Below the pieces are notes generated by a model. It was given only the letters and a program-made list of their open reading frames with translations, was not told the origin of the DNA and ran no database searches. The position numbers were made by a program, and so were the translations under genes. Below are positions 1 to 8,394 of a DNA stretch of 64,000 nt, one piece after another. The stretch is from Odoribacter laneus YIT 12061 (lineage in GTDB: Bacteria; Bacteroidota; Bacteroidia; Bacteroidales; Marinifilaceae). Within the stretch, counting starts at the first letter, position 1. Each line of letters starts with the position of its first letter. The stretch lies in assembly GCF_000243215.1 (NCBI RefSeq), contig NZ_JH594596.1:1896892-1960891 (forward strand), written 5' to 3'.

Positions 1-1
1 A

Positions 2-403
2 TTTTACGACCATTATGTCGATTTTGACGTTCCCTGGGCTGTCAGTGTAGATTATACCCTCAATTATACAAAATCTTGGACCCGGAATCCGAATCCTGGA
101 GCTACAAAAGCTTTATCGGAAGGAACAATCTCCCAGATGCTCCGGGTAAACGGGGATTTTTCGCTGACCCCCAAATGGAAAATCGGATTCAGTACAGGCT
201 ATGATTTCGACAATCACGAAGTAACAGCCACCAGCTTCAATATTTCCCGGGATTTACATTGTTGGGATATGACTTTTTCTTGTATTCCCTTTGGAACCCA
301 CCAATCCTACAATTTTCAGATCAATGTCCGCTCCAGTTTGTTGCGGGATCTGAAACTGACGAAAAAAGAATCCTGGTACGATACGGGTAACTTTTACCGC
401 TAG
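2..403 (+). CDS. LptD-like outer-membrane LPS assembly protein, C-terminal part
   Basis: The frame is open from the window start to a TAG at 401-403, so only about 133 C-terminal residues are visible. They look like the last strands of an outer-membrane barrel: alternating polar and hydrophobic residues, many aromatics, and a segment reading RDLHCWDMTFSCIPFG followed by QSYNFQINV and LLRDLKLTKK. I recognise this ending from the large Bacteroidota LptD/OstA-like proteins, which insert lipopolysaccharide into the outer leaflet. The assignment is from remembered family pattern and only the tail is present. Hairpin repeats begin 47 bp after the stop. Confidence 0.7.
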   Translation, partial: FYDHYVDFDVPWAVSVDYTLNYTKSWTRNPNPGATKALSEGTISQMLRVNGDFSLTPKWKIGFSTGYDFDNHEVTATSFNISRDLHCWDMTFSCIPFGTHQSYNFQINVRSSLLRDLKLTKKESWYDTGNFYR

Positions 404-450
404 CTCTGGAAATTGTTTAAAGAGGAATTTCCCAAAACTCTCATCATTTT

Positions 451-568
451 ACACAGTAGGGACGAGCCCTAATGTGTAATTTTTATATTGTTTTATTTCG
501 CAGAAATCGAGATAAAGAAGGTGTTTAAAGCGGTTTCCGTTTCCCACCAAAAAGGTCCGTCCCTCTGG
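451..568 (+). repeat. Dispersed hairpin repeat, unit A
   Basis: Starts with an 11-bp imperfect hairpin (ACACAGTAGGG, loop ACGAG, CCCTAATGTGT), continues with an AT-rich stretch containing AGAAATCGAGATAAAGAAGG, and ends in GGTCCGTCCCTCTGG. The same order of blocks is found in units B and C and, on the other strand, in units D and E near 52.3-52.6 kb. Confidence 0.9.
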
Positions 569-649
569 ATAAAAATTTAAAAGGAAATATTCTCCAGGGG
601 AGAGGAAAAGGTATTATTGTTGGTTTAATCAAAGTTTCTTCTCATTTTT

Positions 650-769
650 ACCCAGTAAGGACGCCCCTACTGGGTAATTTTTATATTGTTTTATTTCACA
701 GGAATCGAGATAAAAAAGGTGTTTAAAGCGGTTTCTGTTTCCCTCCAAAAAGGTCCGTCCCTCTGGAGG
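650..769 (+). repeat. Dispersed hairpin repeat, unit B
   Basis: Same organisation as unit A. The stem is ACCCAGTAAGG paired with CCCTACTGGGT, so stem position 3 changed on both arms compared with unit A (A-T to C-G). It ends in GGTCCGTCCCTCTGGA and is followed at once by unit C. Confidence 0.9.
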
Positions 770-770
770 C

Positions 771-893
771 ATCCAGTAAGGACATACCCCTACTGGATAA
801 TCTTTATATTGTTTTGTTTCGCAGAAATCGAGATAAAGAAGGTGTTTAAAGTGGTTTCTGTTTCCCTCCAAAAAGGTCCGTCCCTCTGGAGGC
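771..893 (+). repeat. Dispersed hairpin repeat, unit C, overlapping the end of rlmB
   Basis: Tandem to unit B. The stem is ATCCAGTAAGG with CCCTACTGGAT; compared with unit B, stem position 2 changed from C-G to T-A on both arms. Its terminal GGTCCGTCCCTCTGGA block is read on the opposite strand as the last codons and stop of rlmB (846-893). Confidence 0.9.
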
Positions 894-1634
894 GTCTCTC
901 TGGCGGACCACTTCAAATATCATCACGGCGGCGGCGGCGGATACATTGAGGGATTCAATCTCTCCTTTTAACGGGATTTTTATCTGCTCGTTGACAATGT
1001 TTAATAAGCCTTCGTCTATTCCTTTGTCCTCGGACCCCATCACAATAGCCAGAGGCAAAGTCATATCAACTTCCGTATAAAGTTTTCCGGCTTTCTCCGT
1101 GGCAGCATATACGAACATCTTTCGTTCAAATTTCAATTCACGAACCAGTTTTTTCAGATTTAACACCCGGCAAACAGGTATATGATATAAAGCTCCGGCA
1201 GACGTCTTTATGGCATCGGAAGATATTTTTGCCGAATTTTTATTGGGAATCACCACAGCATGTACCCCAGCACAGGCCGCACTTCGTACAATTGCTCCGA
1301 AATTCCGGACATCCGTCACCCGGTCCAAAATCAAAACAAGAGGCACTTCCCCTTTCGCAATCACCTGATCCAAAACTTCCTGGATATCCTGATAAGGTAC
1401 AGGAGCGACTTCAGCCAATACTCCCTGATGATTCCGGTCAGCAAAAGGCTTGAATACGTCCTCCGGTACATACTGGAACGGGATTCCTCTCTCCCGCATT
1501 AAGGCAAAGAGAGTCTGGAACAATTCCCCCTTGATACCTTGCTTTAGCATCACTTTATCGATCTCTTTTTCCTGCTGTATTGCTTCAATTACAGCCCGTA
1601 AACCAAATATATATTCTTGCCTGTATTTTGCCAT
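846..1634 (-). CDS. rlmB: SpoU/TrmH-family 23S rRNA 2'-O-methyltransferase (RlmB type)
   Basis: 262 residues. RlmB methylates a ribose 2'-OH in the peptidyl-transferase region of 23S rRNA using S-adenosylmethionine. The N-terminal substrate-binding domain is at about 1-85. The SPOUT catalytic domain shows the family motifs NFGAIVRSA near residue 112, IVMGSEDKGI near 198 and LNVSAAAAVMIFEV near 228. The family normally ends close to the VVRQR that follows the last motif. Here about 15 further residues and the TAA are encoded by hairpin repeat unit C, so the natural C terminus has been replaced by repeat-encoded sequence. ATG at 1634. The ABC-F gene lies 38 bp upstream on the same strand and may be co-transcribed. 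Confidence 0.9.
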   Translation of the reverse strand: MAKYRQEYIFGLRAVIEAIQQEKEIDKVMLKQGIKGELFQTLFALMRERGIPFQYVPEDVFKPFADRNHQGVLAEVAPVPYQDIQEVLDQVIAKGEVPLVLILDRVTDVRNFGAIVRSAACAGVHAVVIPNKNSAKISSDAIKTSAGALYHIPVCRVLNLKKLVRELKFERKMFVYAATEKAGKLYTEVDMTLPLAIVMGSEDKGIDEGLLNIVNEQIKIPLKGEIESLNVSAAAAVMIFEVVRQRDASRGTDLFGGKQKPL

Positions 1635-1672
1635 ATTTCAATATTTAAATTTATTTATTCCGTTTTCTCCGT

Positions 1673-3628
1673 TCAATCTTCTTTTTTCCCCTTTATTTCT
1701 TCCCAAGCTTCGTGTGCCTTCTCCCATTCCTCCATACTTTCTTCCAGTTGTTTTTTTAACCGATTATAGTGTATATAGTCCTCTTCGCCCACCACACCGG
1801 AAGCCATTTTTTCTTCCAGGCCCTTTATTTTTTCTTCCAAGGAAGCTATTTCATTTTCAACCGTCTCCACCCGCTGTTCCGCTTTTTTTATTTCCCGGTT
1901 TAGCTGTTTACGGTCCTCATAAGACAGTTTTCCTTTGAGTTTACCAGGAGCATCGCCGGCATATTCTGTTTCTGCTTTCCGTGCATTTCTGCTTTTCCAT
2001 CTCTCATATTCACTGAAACAGGCAACTTTTTTTGCTGCCAGGAAATCACTTACTCCACCCAAGTATTCTTTAATTCCATGGTGAGCAAATTCGTAAACTT
2101 TATCAGCCAAACCGGTCAGAAAATCCCGGTCGTGGGAAACGATAATCACCGTCCCTTCAAATTTCCGGAGCGCCTCCTTCAGGATATCCTTGGTCCGCAT
2201 ATCCAGATGATTTGTCGGTTCGTCCAATATCAATAAATTGTAAGGCTCCAGTAACAAGCGTACCATAGCCAGACGGGTCCTTTCCCCTCCCGACAAAACT
2301 TCCACTTTTTTATCCACTTCTTCTCCCGAGAAAAGAAAAGCTCCCAAAATATCCCTTATTTTTTTCCGGATCTCCCCCACTGCTACACGATCTACAGTAT
2401 CGAGTACCGTCAATTGAGCATCCAACATATCCGCTTGGTTCTGAGCGAAATAACCGATATTTACATGATGACCGATTTTCAACGCTCCTTCATAGGGAAT
2501 CTCGTTCATAATCATTTTCACCAAAGTAGATTTTCCCTCTCCGTTTTTCCCTACAAAGGCGACTTTCTCCCCTCTTTTTATATCGATATCTACCTCTCTC
2601 AATACGTTCTTTTCGCCGTACGATTTACATAAATTCCTACCGGTCAATACGATATCTCCGGAACGGAGAGCCGGCTGAAAGCGGATATTGATCCGGGCGG
2701 CATCTTCTTCTTCTACCTCTATCCGTTCCAGTTTCTCCAACTGTTTGATGCGGGATTGCACCTGTACGGATTTAGTCGCCTTATAGCGGAAACGTTCAAT
2801 AAATTCTTCGGTATCCTTTATCTGTTTCTGCTGATTCTGATAAGCTCTCCATTGCTGTTCCACCCGTTCTTTCCGAAGTTCGGTAAATTTGGTATAAGGA
2901 ACTTTATAATCGTATACTTTACCCAGCGAAATCTCGATCGTTCGGGTAGTCACATTATCTAAAAAAGCCCGGTCGTGGGAAACTAACACCACTGCCCCGG
3001 AATATCCCTGTAAAAAAGATTCCAACCAGGAAATGGATTCAATATCCAAATGATTGGTCGGTTCGTCCAAAAGAAAAATATCAGGTTTAGCCAACAATAT
3101 CTTAGCCAGTTCTATACGCATCCGCCATCCTCCGCTGAATTCTTCGCATTTACGCTCCATATCTTCAGCCGTAAAACCTAAACCTTTGAGGATAATTTCC
3201 ACTTCTCCGTTGACATTCCCTTCTCCCCTCAGGGCCAATTGCTCCGTTTTTTCATGGATACGATCCAGAAAACGCATATACGAGTCAGACTCATAGTCTT
3301 CCCTTTCTGCTAATTGCCGATTCATCCGGTCGACTTCTTCCCGCAAATCCAGTAAATCACTGAAAGCCTTCTCGGCTTCTTTTCTCACCGTATTTCCGTC
3401 CTTATAAAGCATCGTCTGAGGCAGATACCCTATCCGAACGCCGGACGACATCGAAATACTCCCTTCTGAAGGCTGTTGCAATCCAGCCAACATCTTCAGC
3501 ATAGTGGATTTTCCCGCTCCATTCCGGCCCGTTAACCCAATCCGATCCTTTTTATTAATCAAAAAAGACACAGAATCCAACAGATAAAAACCTCCGAAGA
3601 CAACACTTACACCATTTACCGAAATCAT
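1673..3628 (-). CDS. ABC-F family ATP-binding cassette protein
   Basis: 651 residues from the preferred ATG at 3628; an ATG nine codons earlier (3655) adds a non-conserved MYIFNFQYF. Two ATP-binding cassettes lie on one chain with no membrane segment. Walker A motifs are GRNGAGKST (about 34-42) and GKNGEGKST (about residue 365); signatures are FSGGWRMR and LSGGERTR, each followed by LLDEPTNHLD or LILDEPTNHLD. A charged linker between the cassettes and a C-terminal coiled coil rich in K, E and R fit the ABC-F group, which acts on the ribosome (translation factor or antibiotic protection) rather than in transport. Family membership is secure. The exact member (Uup-like is favoured by the C-terminal coiled coil) is inferred. 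Confidence 0.9.
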   Translation of the reverse strand: MISVNGVSVVFGGFYLLDSVSFLINKKDRIGLTGRNGAGKSTMLKMLAGLQQPSEGSISMSSGVRIGYLPQTMLYKDGNTVRKEAEKAFSDLLDLREEVDRMNRQLAEREDYESDSYMRFLDRIHEKTEQLALRGEGNVNGEVEIILKGLGFTAEDMERKCEEFSGGWRMRIELAKILLAKPDIFLLDEPTNHLDIESISWLESFLQGYSGAVVLVSHDRAFLDNVTTRTIEISLGKVYDYKVPYTKFTELRKERVEQQWRAYQNQQKQIKDTEEFIERFRYKATKSVQVQSRIKQLEKLERIEVEEEDAARINIRFQPALRSGDIVLTGRNLCKSYGEKNVLREVDIDIKRGEKVAFVGKNGEGKSTLVKMIMNEIPYEGALKIGHHVNIGYFAQNQADMLDAQLTVLDTVDRVAVGEIRKKIRDILGAFLFSGEEVDKKVEVLSGGERTRLAMVRLLLEPYNLLILDEPTNHLDMRTKDILKEALRKFEGTVIIVSHDRDFLTGLADKVYEFAHHGIKEYLGGVSDFLAAKKVACFSEYERWKSRNARKAETEYAGDAPGKLKGKLSYEDRKQLNREIKKAEQRVETVENEIASLEEKIKGLEEKMASGVVGEEDYIHYNRLKKQLEESMEEWEKAHEAWEEIKGKKED

Positions 3629-3786
3629 AAAATACTGAAAATTGAAAATATACAAAGCAAATTCCGGTGCAAAGATAGGGAGTTTCTCCCGAAATCTACT
3701 TTATTTAGTCGTCCTTTTTTCCTTCATCCCAGGCAACAGCAAAAACTCCATGACTTTTGTCATATTTTTTATCCCAGAAATAGTTT

Positions 3787-3794
3787 TATATTTG
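3787..3794 (+). promoter_or_regulatory. Candidate -7 box of pruA
   Basis: TATATTTG matches the Bacteroidota -7 consensus TAnnTTTG and lies 36 bp before the pruA ATG. A T-rich stretch lies upstream, but no clear TTTG is seen at the usual 19-21 bp distance. Confidence 0.5.
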
Positions 3795-3830
3795 TAAAAA
3801 CATATCGTTAACATTTAATACCTATCAACT

Positions 3831-5462
3831 ATGCCTAAAGGAGTATACAGATTACCCAACATTACTAACGAACCTATTAAAAGTTACGCTCCGGGTTCTC
3901 CCGAACGGAAAGCCTTAAAAGAAAAGTTAGCCGAAGTAAAAAATACGGTAGTGGATTTACCGATGATTATCGATGGAAAAGAAATCCGTACCGGTAAATT
4001 AATGGATATCCGTCCTCCCCACGAACATAAACATTTATTAGGGCATTATCATCAGGGAGATGCCTCCCATATACAAATGGCCATCCAAGCAGCCATGAAA
4101 GCAAAACCGGCTTGGGAAAAAATGAACTGGGAAAGCCGGGCAGCTATTTTCTTAAAAGCGGCAGAATTAATTGCCGGCCCTTATCGGCAGCTGATGAATG
4201 CCGTCACTATGCTCGGGCAATCTAAAAACGCTTTTCAGGCTGAAATTGACTGCGTTTGCGAGCTGGCCGATTTCTATCGGTTTAACGTAAAGAACATGTA
4301 CGAAATTTATCATATGCAACCGAATTCTTCAGCCGGAATATGGGATCGCAATGTATGGCGACCGCTAGAAGGTTTCGTATTTGCCCTGACTCCGTTCAAC
4401 TTTACTTCCATCGCGGGCAATTTACCGGGAGCTCCTGTATTAATGGGGAATGTATGCGTATGGAAGCCTTCTAAAACAGCTGTCTACTCTGCCCATTTAA
4501 TCATGCAGATTTTAAAAGAAGCCGGATTGCCCGACGGGGTGATCAATCTGGTGTATTGTTCCGGACCGGTAGCTTCCGATGTTATCCTCAGCAATAAAGA
4601 CTTCGCCGGTATTCATTTCACTGGTTCAACAGGAGTATTCAACAGTGTATGGACCAATATTGTAAAAAATATTAATCAATACCGGACTTATCCGCGTATC
4701 GTCGGGGAAACCGGAGGAAAAGATTATATTTTTGCCGATCCGACGGCTCCGGCCAAACAAGTAGCCACCGCTATGGTAAGAGGTGCTTTTGAATACCAGG
4801 GACAAAAATGTTCGGCAGCTTCCCGGGCTTATATTCCTTCCAATATCTGGCCGGAAGTACGCAAATATATAGAAGCCGATCTGGCCCAAATTAAAGTAGG
4901 AGGAGTGGAAGATTTTACAAATTTCGTAAACGCTGTCATCGATGAAGATTCTTTCGATAAACTGGCCAAAGCGATAGATAATGCACAAGCTTCCCCCGAC
5001 GCAGAAGTAATCCTGGGCGGGAAGTATGATAAATCGGAAGGTTATTTCATTTATCCGACGGTTATCCTGGCCAAGAAACCGGATTACGTCACTATGCAGG
5101 AAGAATTATTCGGACCGGTATTGACCGTTTATGTGTACGAACCGGATAAGGTAGAAGAAACCCTCGATATTCTGGATCATACCTCCAGTTACGCGCTGAC
5201 GGGAGCGATTTTCTCCCAGGACCGCGCCGCAATTGAAAGAATGACCGAGCGTCTGACCTATACTGCCGGTAATTTCTATATCAACGACAAACCAACCGGA
5301 GCAGTTGTAGACCAACAGCCTTTCGGCGGAGGAAGAGCTTCCGGTACAAACGATAAGGCCGGATCCGTTCTGAATTTATTGCGTTGGGTATCCCCGCAGG
5401 CGATTAAAGAAACGTTTGTGCCGGCTACAGATTATATGTATCCTAACTTTTTAGAAGATTAA
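3831..5462 (+). CDS. pruA: 1-pyrroline-5-carboxylate / L-glutamate gamma-semialdehyde dehydrogenase
   Basis: 543 residues, full length for the family. It oxidises glutamate semialdehyde (from proline or arginine breakdown) to glutamate with NAD+. The aldehyde dehydrogenase fold is clear: FTGSTGVF nucleotide-binding segment, general-base Glu293 in GETGGKD, catalytic Cys327 in GQKCSAASR, and EELFGPVLTVYVY near residue 425. The opening (MPKGVYRLPNITNEPIKSYAPGS) is typical of the Bacteroidota and eukaryote-like group that lacks the proline dehydrogenase fusion. It is a single gene with its own candidate promoter and a strong terminator directly downstream. Confidence 0.95.
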   Translation: MPKGVYRLPNITNEPIKSYAPGSPERKALKEKLAEVKNTVVDLPMIIDGKEIRTGKLMDIRPPHEHKHLLGHYHQGDASHIQMAIQAAMKAKPAWEKMNWESRAAIFLKAAELIAGPYRQLMNAVTMLGQSKNAFQAEIDCVCELADFYRFNVKNMYEIYHMQPNSSAGIWDRNVWRPLEGFVFALTPFNFTSIAGNLPGAPVLMGNVCVWKPSKTAVYSAHLIMQILKEAGLPDGVINLVYCSGPVASDVILSNKDFAGIHFTGSTGVFNSVWTNIVKNINQYRTYPRIVGETGGKDYIFADPTAPAKQVATAMVRGAFEYQGQKCSAASRAYIPSNIWPEVRKYIEADLAQIKVGGVEDFTNFVNAVIDEDSFDKLAKAIDNAQASPDAEVILGGKYDKSEGYFIYPTVILAKKPDYVTMQEELFGPVLTVYVYEPDKVEETLDILDHTSSYALTGAIFSQDRAAIERMTERLTYTAGNFYINDKPTGAVVDQQPFGGGRASGTNDKAGSVLNLLRWVSPQAIKETFVPATDYMYPNFLED

Positions 5463-5508
5463 AACGACTTTCAATAAAAGCAAAAATATCTTCAAATGTA
5501 AAAGAAAC

Positions 5509-5546
5509 TTCCCCCCTATGGCGTATATCATAGGGGGGAATTTTTT
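5509..5546 (+). terminator. Rho-independent terminator of pruA
   Basis: A perfect 12-bp stem, TTCCCCCCTATG with CATAGGGGGGAA, 8-nt loop GCGTATAT, followed by six T residues. It starts 46 bp after the pruA stop. Confidence 0.93.
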
Positions 5547-5612
5547 AAAAACCAACGGGAAAAGAAGGATGTCTTCTCCCCCCCAGCTATTCTTTTTGAT
5601 TTCAGATTTTTT

Positions 5613-5620
5613 TACCTTTG
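5613..5620 (+). promoter_or_regulatory. Candidate -7 box of the GH84 gene
   Basis: TACCTTTG fits TAnnTTTG and lies 34 bp upstream of the ATG at 5655. The nearest upstream TTTG (5595-5598) is only 14 bp away, shorter than usual, so the -33 element is uncertain. Confidence 0.4.
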
Positions 5621-5654
5621 GCAGGTTAACAGATAAACTTTTAAATTCAGTCGT

Positions 5655-8177
5655 ATGTATATCCGTTTTTTTCTCCTTTGCTTTTTTTTACTCAGTTATT
5701 TCGTAGGAAACAGTGCCGACATAAGTATTTTTCCTACCCCCCAAAAAGTGATATTCACCGGTAAGACATTCTCTTTAGAAGGGACTTTTTGGATAAAGGA
5801 AAAAAATACCGATCCTTATTTGCGACAATTGCTTTCGGAAATTCTTCCCCTTCAAAAAGAAAAGAAAGGCCGTTCTCCCCGAATCTATATCGGACAAATA
5901 AAGGATCCCCAAATCAAAAAATTCCGGGCACAAATTCCGGAAATCTCAGGAGGGTATTATTTATCTGTCCGCCCGGAAACTATTATCATTGCAGGATTTG
6001 ATCAAAGAGGCCTCTTTTATGCACTGCAAACCTTACGGCAACTCCGCCAAGGCAACAGACTGGCGGAAGCCGACATTACCGATTTCCCTACAGTGCTTTA
6101 CCGGGGTGTGGTAGAAGGATTTTACGGACAACCCTGGAGCCATGAAGACCGCCTCCGGCAACTTCGTTTCTACGGTAATTTCAAACTGAATACTTACATT
6201 TACGGTCCGAAAGACGATCCTTATCACAGTTCTCCGAATTGGAGAATTCCTTATCCGGAAAAGGAAGCCCGACAAATCAGTGCGCTTGTCGAAGAAGCAA
6301 AAGCCAATCAGGTGGATTTTATATGGGCGATTCATCCCGGTCAGGATATCCAATGGAACGACGCAGACCGTCAGGCTCTTTTAAAAAAATTTGAAGACAT
6401 GTACCGACTGGGAGTACGTTCTTTCGCCGTATTTTTCGATGATATCTCGGGAGAGGGTACCGATCCGGTACGCCAGGCAGAATTGCTGAATTTCCTGCAC
6501 GATCGTTTTGTGGCCGCCAAACCGGATGTAACACCTCTGATTATGTGTCCTACCGAATACAACAAAAGTTGGTCGAACCCCAAACCCGGCAGTTATCTGG
6601 ATATTTTAGGAGAAAATCTCTACCCTTCCATTCTTGTCATGTGGACGGGCGACCGGGTCATTTCTGACATTACGGCTTCCGGTCTGGAAGAAGTTAATCA
6701 GCGAATCCGCCGTCCGGCTTATGTGTGGTGGAACTTTCCGGTAAACGATTATGTACGGGATCATCTTTTGATGGGACCGGCTTATGGACTAGATGCCTCG
6801 GCCGGAGAGAAGATGTCCGGGTTCGTCGCCAATCCCATGGAAAAAGCCGAAGCTTCCAAAATTGCTATTTTCGGAGTGGCCGATTATGCCTGGAACCCGG
6901 CAAAATACGACTCCGAAAAAGCCTGGGAAAAAGCCATACAGGTATTGATGCCTAACGCTTCCGAAGCATTACATACATTTGCTGCCCATAATTCCGATCT
7001 GGGACCTAATGGTCACAAATACAGAAGGGAAGAGTCAGTAAATATAAATCCGGAAATCCGGAAATTTCTGACAGCTTTCCGAAAAGGAGATATGCCAGCG
7101 GAATCCCTTTCCAAAATCCGGACGGAATACCAAAAAATTCTCACAGCTTGTACGCAGCTTTCAACTACACCCGAAAATCCGGACTTGATACGGGAAATAT
7201 CCCCCTGGTTAATGCAGTTCGAAGTCCTGGGAAAAGCGGGACTGGCTGCCACAGAACTGGCTGCACTCTCTCCCCGACAAGAGCTTTGCAGGTATTGGGA
7301 CACTTACAGTGCTTTGATCGGGTACGAGAACGAACGCCTCCGCATCGACAAAAGTTACAATCAAAATCCCTATCAACCGGGCATAAAGACCGGTTCTCTC
7401 GTCATGCAACCCTTTATAGATAGTGTTCGTCTCCTCAGTGAACAACTATTCTGGAAAGAAGAAACTGAACCGGCACCCAAGGAGGCCTCTGTCCCCCGGC
7501 TCTACACAAATATTGAACAAATAAAAAGTCTGCCTTTGCAAAAAGACAGCAACAGGATTTCTCTGACCCCTATGCTGGAGGTGATTCGAATAGCTCCTCA
7601 GCAATACCTGGGTATAGCATTTCCCTATCCCATGCACTCTGCTCAATTAGAAGCCAATCTGAATGCTTCCGTTTCAAAATGGGGACGCCTGGAAATCTCG
7701 GCAAACGGATCGGACTGGATACCCTGTCGGGTCACCCCCCAAGGGACAGTATTTACGGCAGCTTTACCCGACAGTATTCCCTTTCAATACGTTCGCTTTA
7801 TAAATTTCGGCCCTGCACAAAAAGAAATTTACCTGAAAAAATACAGCCTTTCTTCCCCTCAATTGTCGGAATTAAAAAACAGTGTCGCTTTCCTATCGGA
7901 CAAGCAATTACAAACCGCCTGCATTTTAATGCCTGCACAAAGTGCCGTTATCGAAAATCCGCACAAAGGCGTCAATAAGCGCTACTGCTTACTGACAATT
8001 TTACCCCCGCAGGCGGCTCTGGAAATAAAAGGGAAAACCAAAGACAATCAGTTCCCTTTCCTGGGTACAGCCGATAAAAATTGCTATACCTTTGAGTGCC
8101 CGGCGGAAATTGAAGAAATTCATATCTCCAATCCCACTCAACAGCCGATTTCCCTTTACGAACTCCTAGAGAAATAA
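5655..8177 (+). CDS. Secreted GH84 beta-N-acetylglucosaminidase
   Basis: 840 residues. GH84 enzymes remove beta-linked N-acetylglucosamine by substrate-assisted catalysis; bacterial members act on host mucins, hyaluronan fragments and O-GlcNAc proteins. A signal peptide (about 1-20) is followed by the N-terminal alpha/beta domain (FPTPQKVIFTG, about 26-145). The GH84 barrel begins at GVVEGFYGQPWSHEDR (about 150). The adjacent catalytic aspartates are Asp262-Asp263 in FFDDISGEG, followed by PTEYN and YVWWNFPVNDY. The C-terminal 350 residues are helical bundle plus a beta-rich domain. The amidohydrolase downstream is 217 bp away and probably separate. I see none of the LacI-type operator sites of the neighbouring uronate locus in front of it. 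Confidence 0.93.
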   Translation: MYIRFFLLCFFLLSYFVGNSADISIFPTPQKVIFTGKTFSLEGTFWIKEKNTDPYLRQLLSEILPLQKEKKGRSPRIYIGQIKDPQIKKFRAQIPEISGGYYLSVRPETIIIAGFDQRGLFYALQTLRQLRQGNRLAEADITDFPTVLYRGVVEGFYGQPWSHEDRLRQLRFYGNFKLNTYIYGPKDDPYHSSPNWRIPYPEKEARQISALVEEAKANQVDFIWAIHPGQDIQWNDADRQALLKKFEDMYRLGVRSFAVFFDDISGEGTDPVRQAELLNFLHDRFVAAKPDVTPLIMCPTEYNKSWSNPKPGSYLDILGENLYPSILVMWTGDRVISDITASGLEEVNQRIRRPAYVWWNFPVNDYVRDHLLMGPAYGLDASAGEKMSGFVANPMEKAEASKIAIFGVADYAWNPAKYDSEKAWEKAIQVLMPNASEALHTFAAHNSDLGPNGHKYRREESVNINPEIRKFLTAFRKGDMPAESLSKIRTEYQKILTACTQLSTTPENPDLIREISPWLMQFEVLGKAGLAATELAALSPRQELCRYWDTYSALIGYENERLRIDKSYNQNPYQPGIKTGSLVMQPFIDSVRLLSEQLFWKEETEPAPKEASVPRLYTNIEQIKSLPLQKDSNRISLTPMLEVIRIAPQQYLGIAFPYPMHSAQLEANLNASVSKWGRLEISANGSDWIPCRVTPQGTVFTAALPDSIPFQYVRFINFGPAQKEIYLKKYSLSSPQLSELKNSVAFLSDKQLQTACILMPAQSAVIENPHKGVNKRYCLLTILPPQAALEIKGKTKDNQFPFLGTADKNCYTFECPAEIEEIHISNPTQQPISLYELLEK

Positions 8178-8394
8178 AAAGAAGTAAAATATTCCACAAA
8201 CCAAGAAACGGGATACAACAAAAGAACTTTTTCGGTCGGAAAACGTACAATTTTTTAAAACAAGGTTGTTCAAAAGCACTTTTTTGCCCTCCCTCTTTTT
8301 ATCCAGGTTTCTACCGAAATCACGAGTAAAGGGAAAAAACAACAAAGGGGAAACCGATACAACAACCTGATATTTAAAACGGAATGTTTTAATT

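Larger units (their letters stand above)
404..845. other. Repeat-filled gap between LptD-like gene and rlmB
   Basis: No gene is supported here. The gap between these convergent genes is filled by three copies of a roughly 120-bp hairpin repeat (units at 451-568, 650-769 and 771-893, the last running into rlmB). Units one and two are separated by an 81-bp spacer that also recurs, inverted, near 52.4 kb. Short reading frames on both strands in this stretch are translations of the repeat, not genes. Confidence 0.85.

Noticed and set aside
451-893. CRISPR array
   Set aside because: Only three units, each about 120 bp, with one long conserved spacer and one pair directly abutting; no cas genes.
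629-949. Open frames on both strands between the LptD-like gene and rlmB
   Set aside because: They are translations of the hairpin repeat units; the internal duplications in the peptides simply mirror the DNA repeats.
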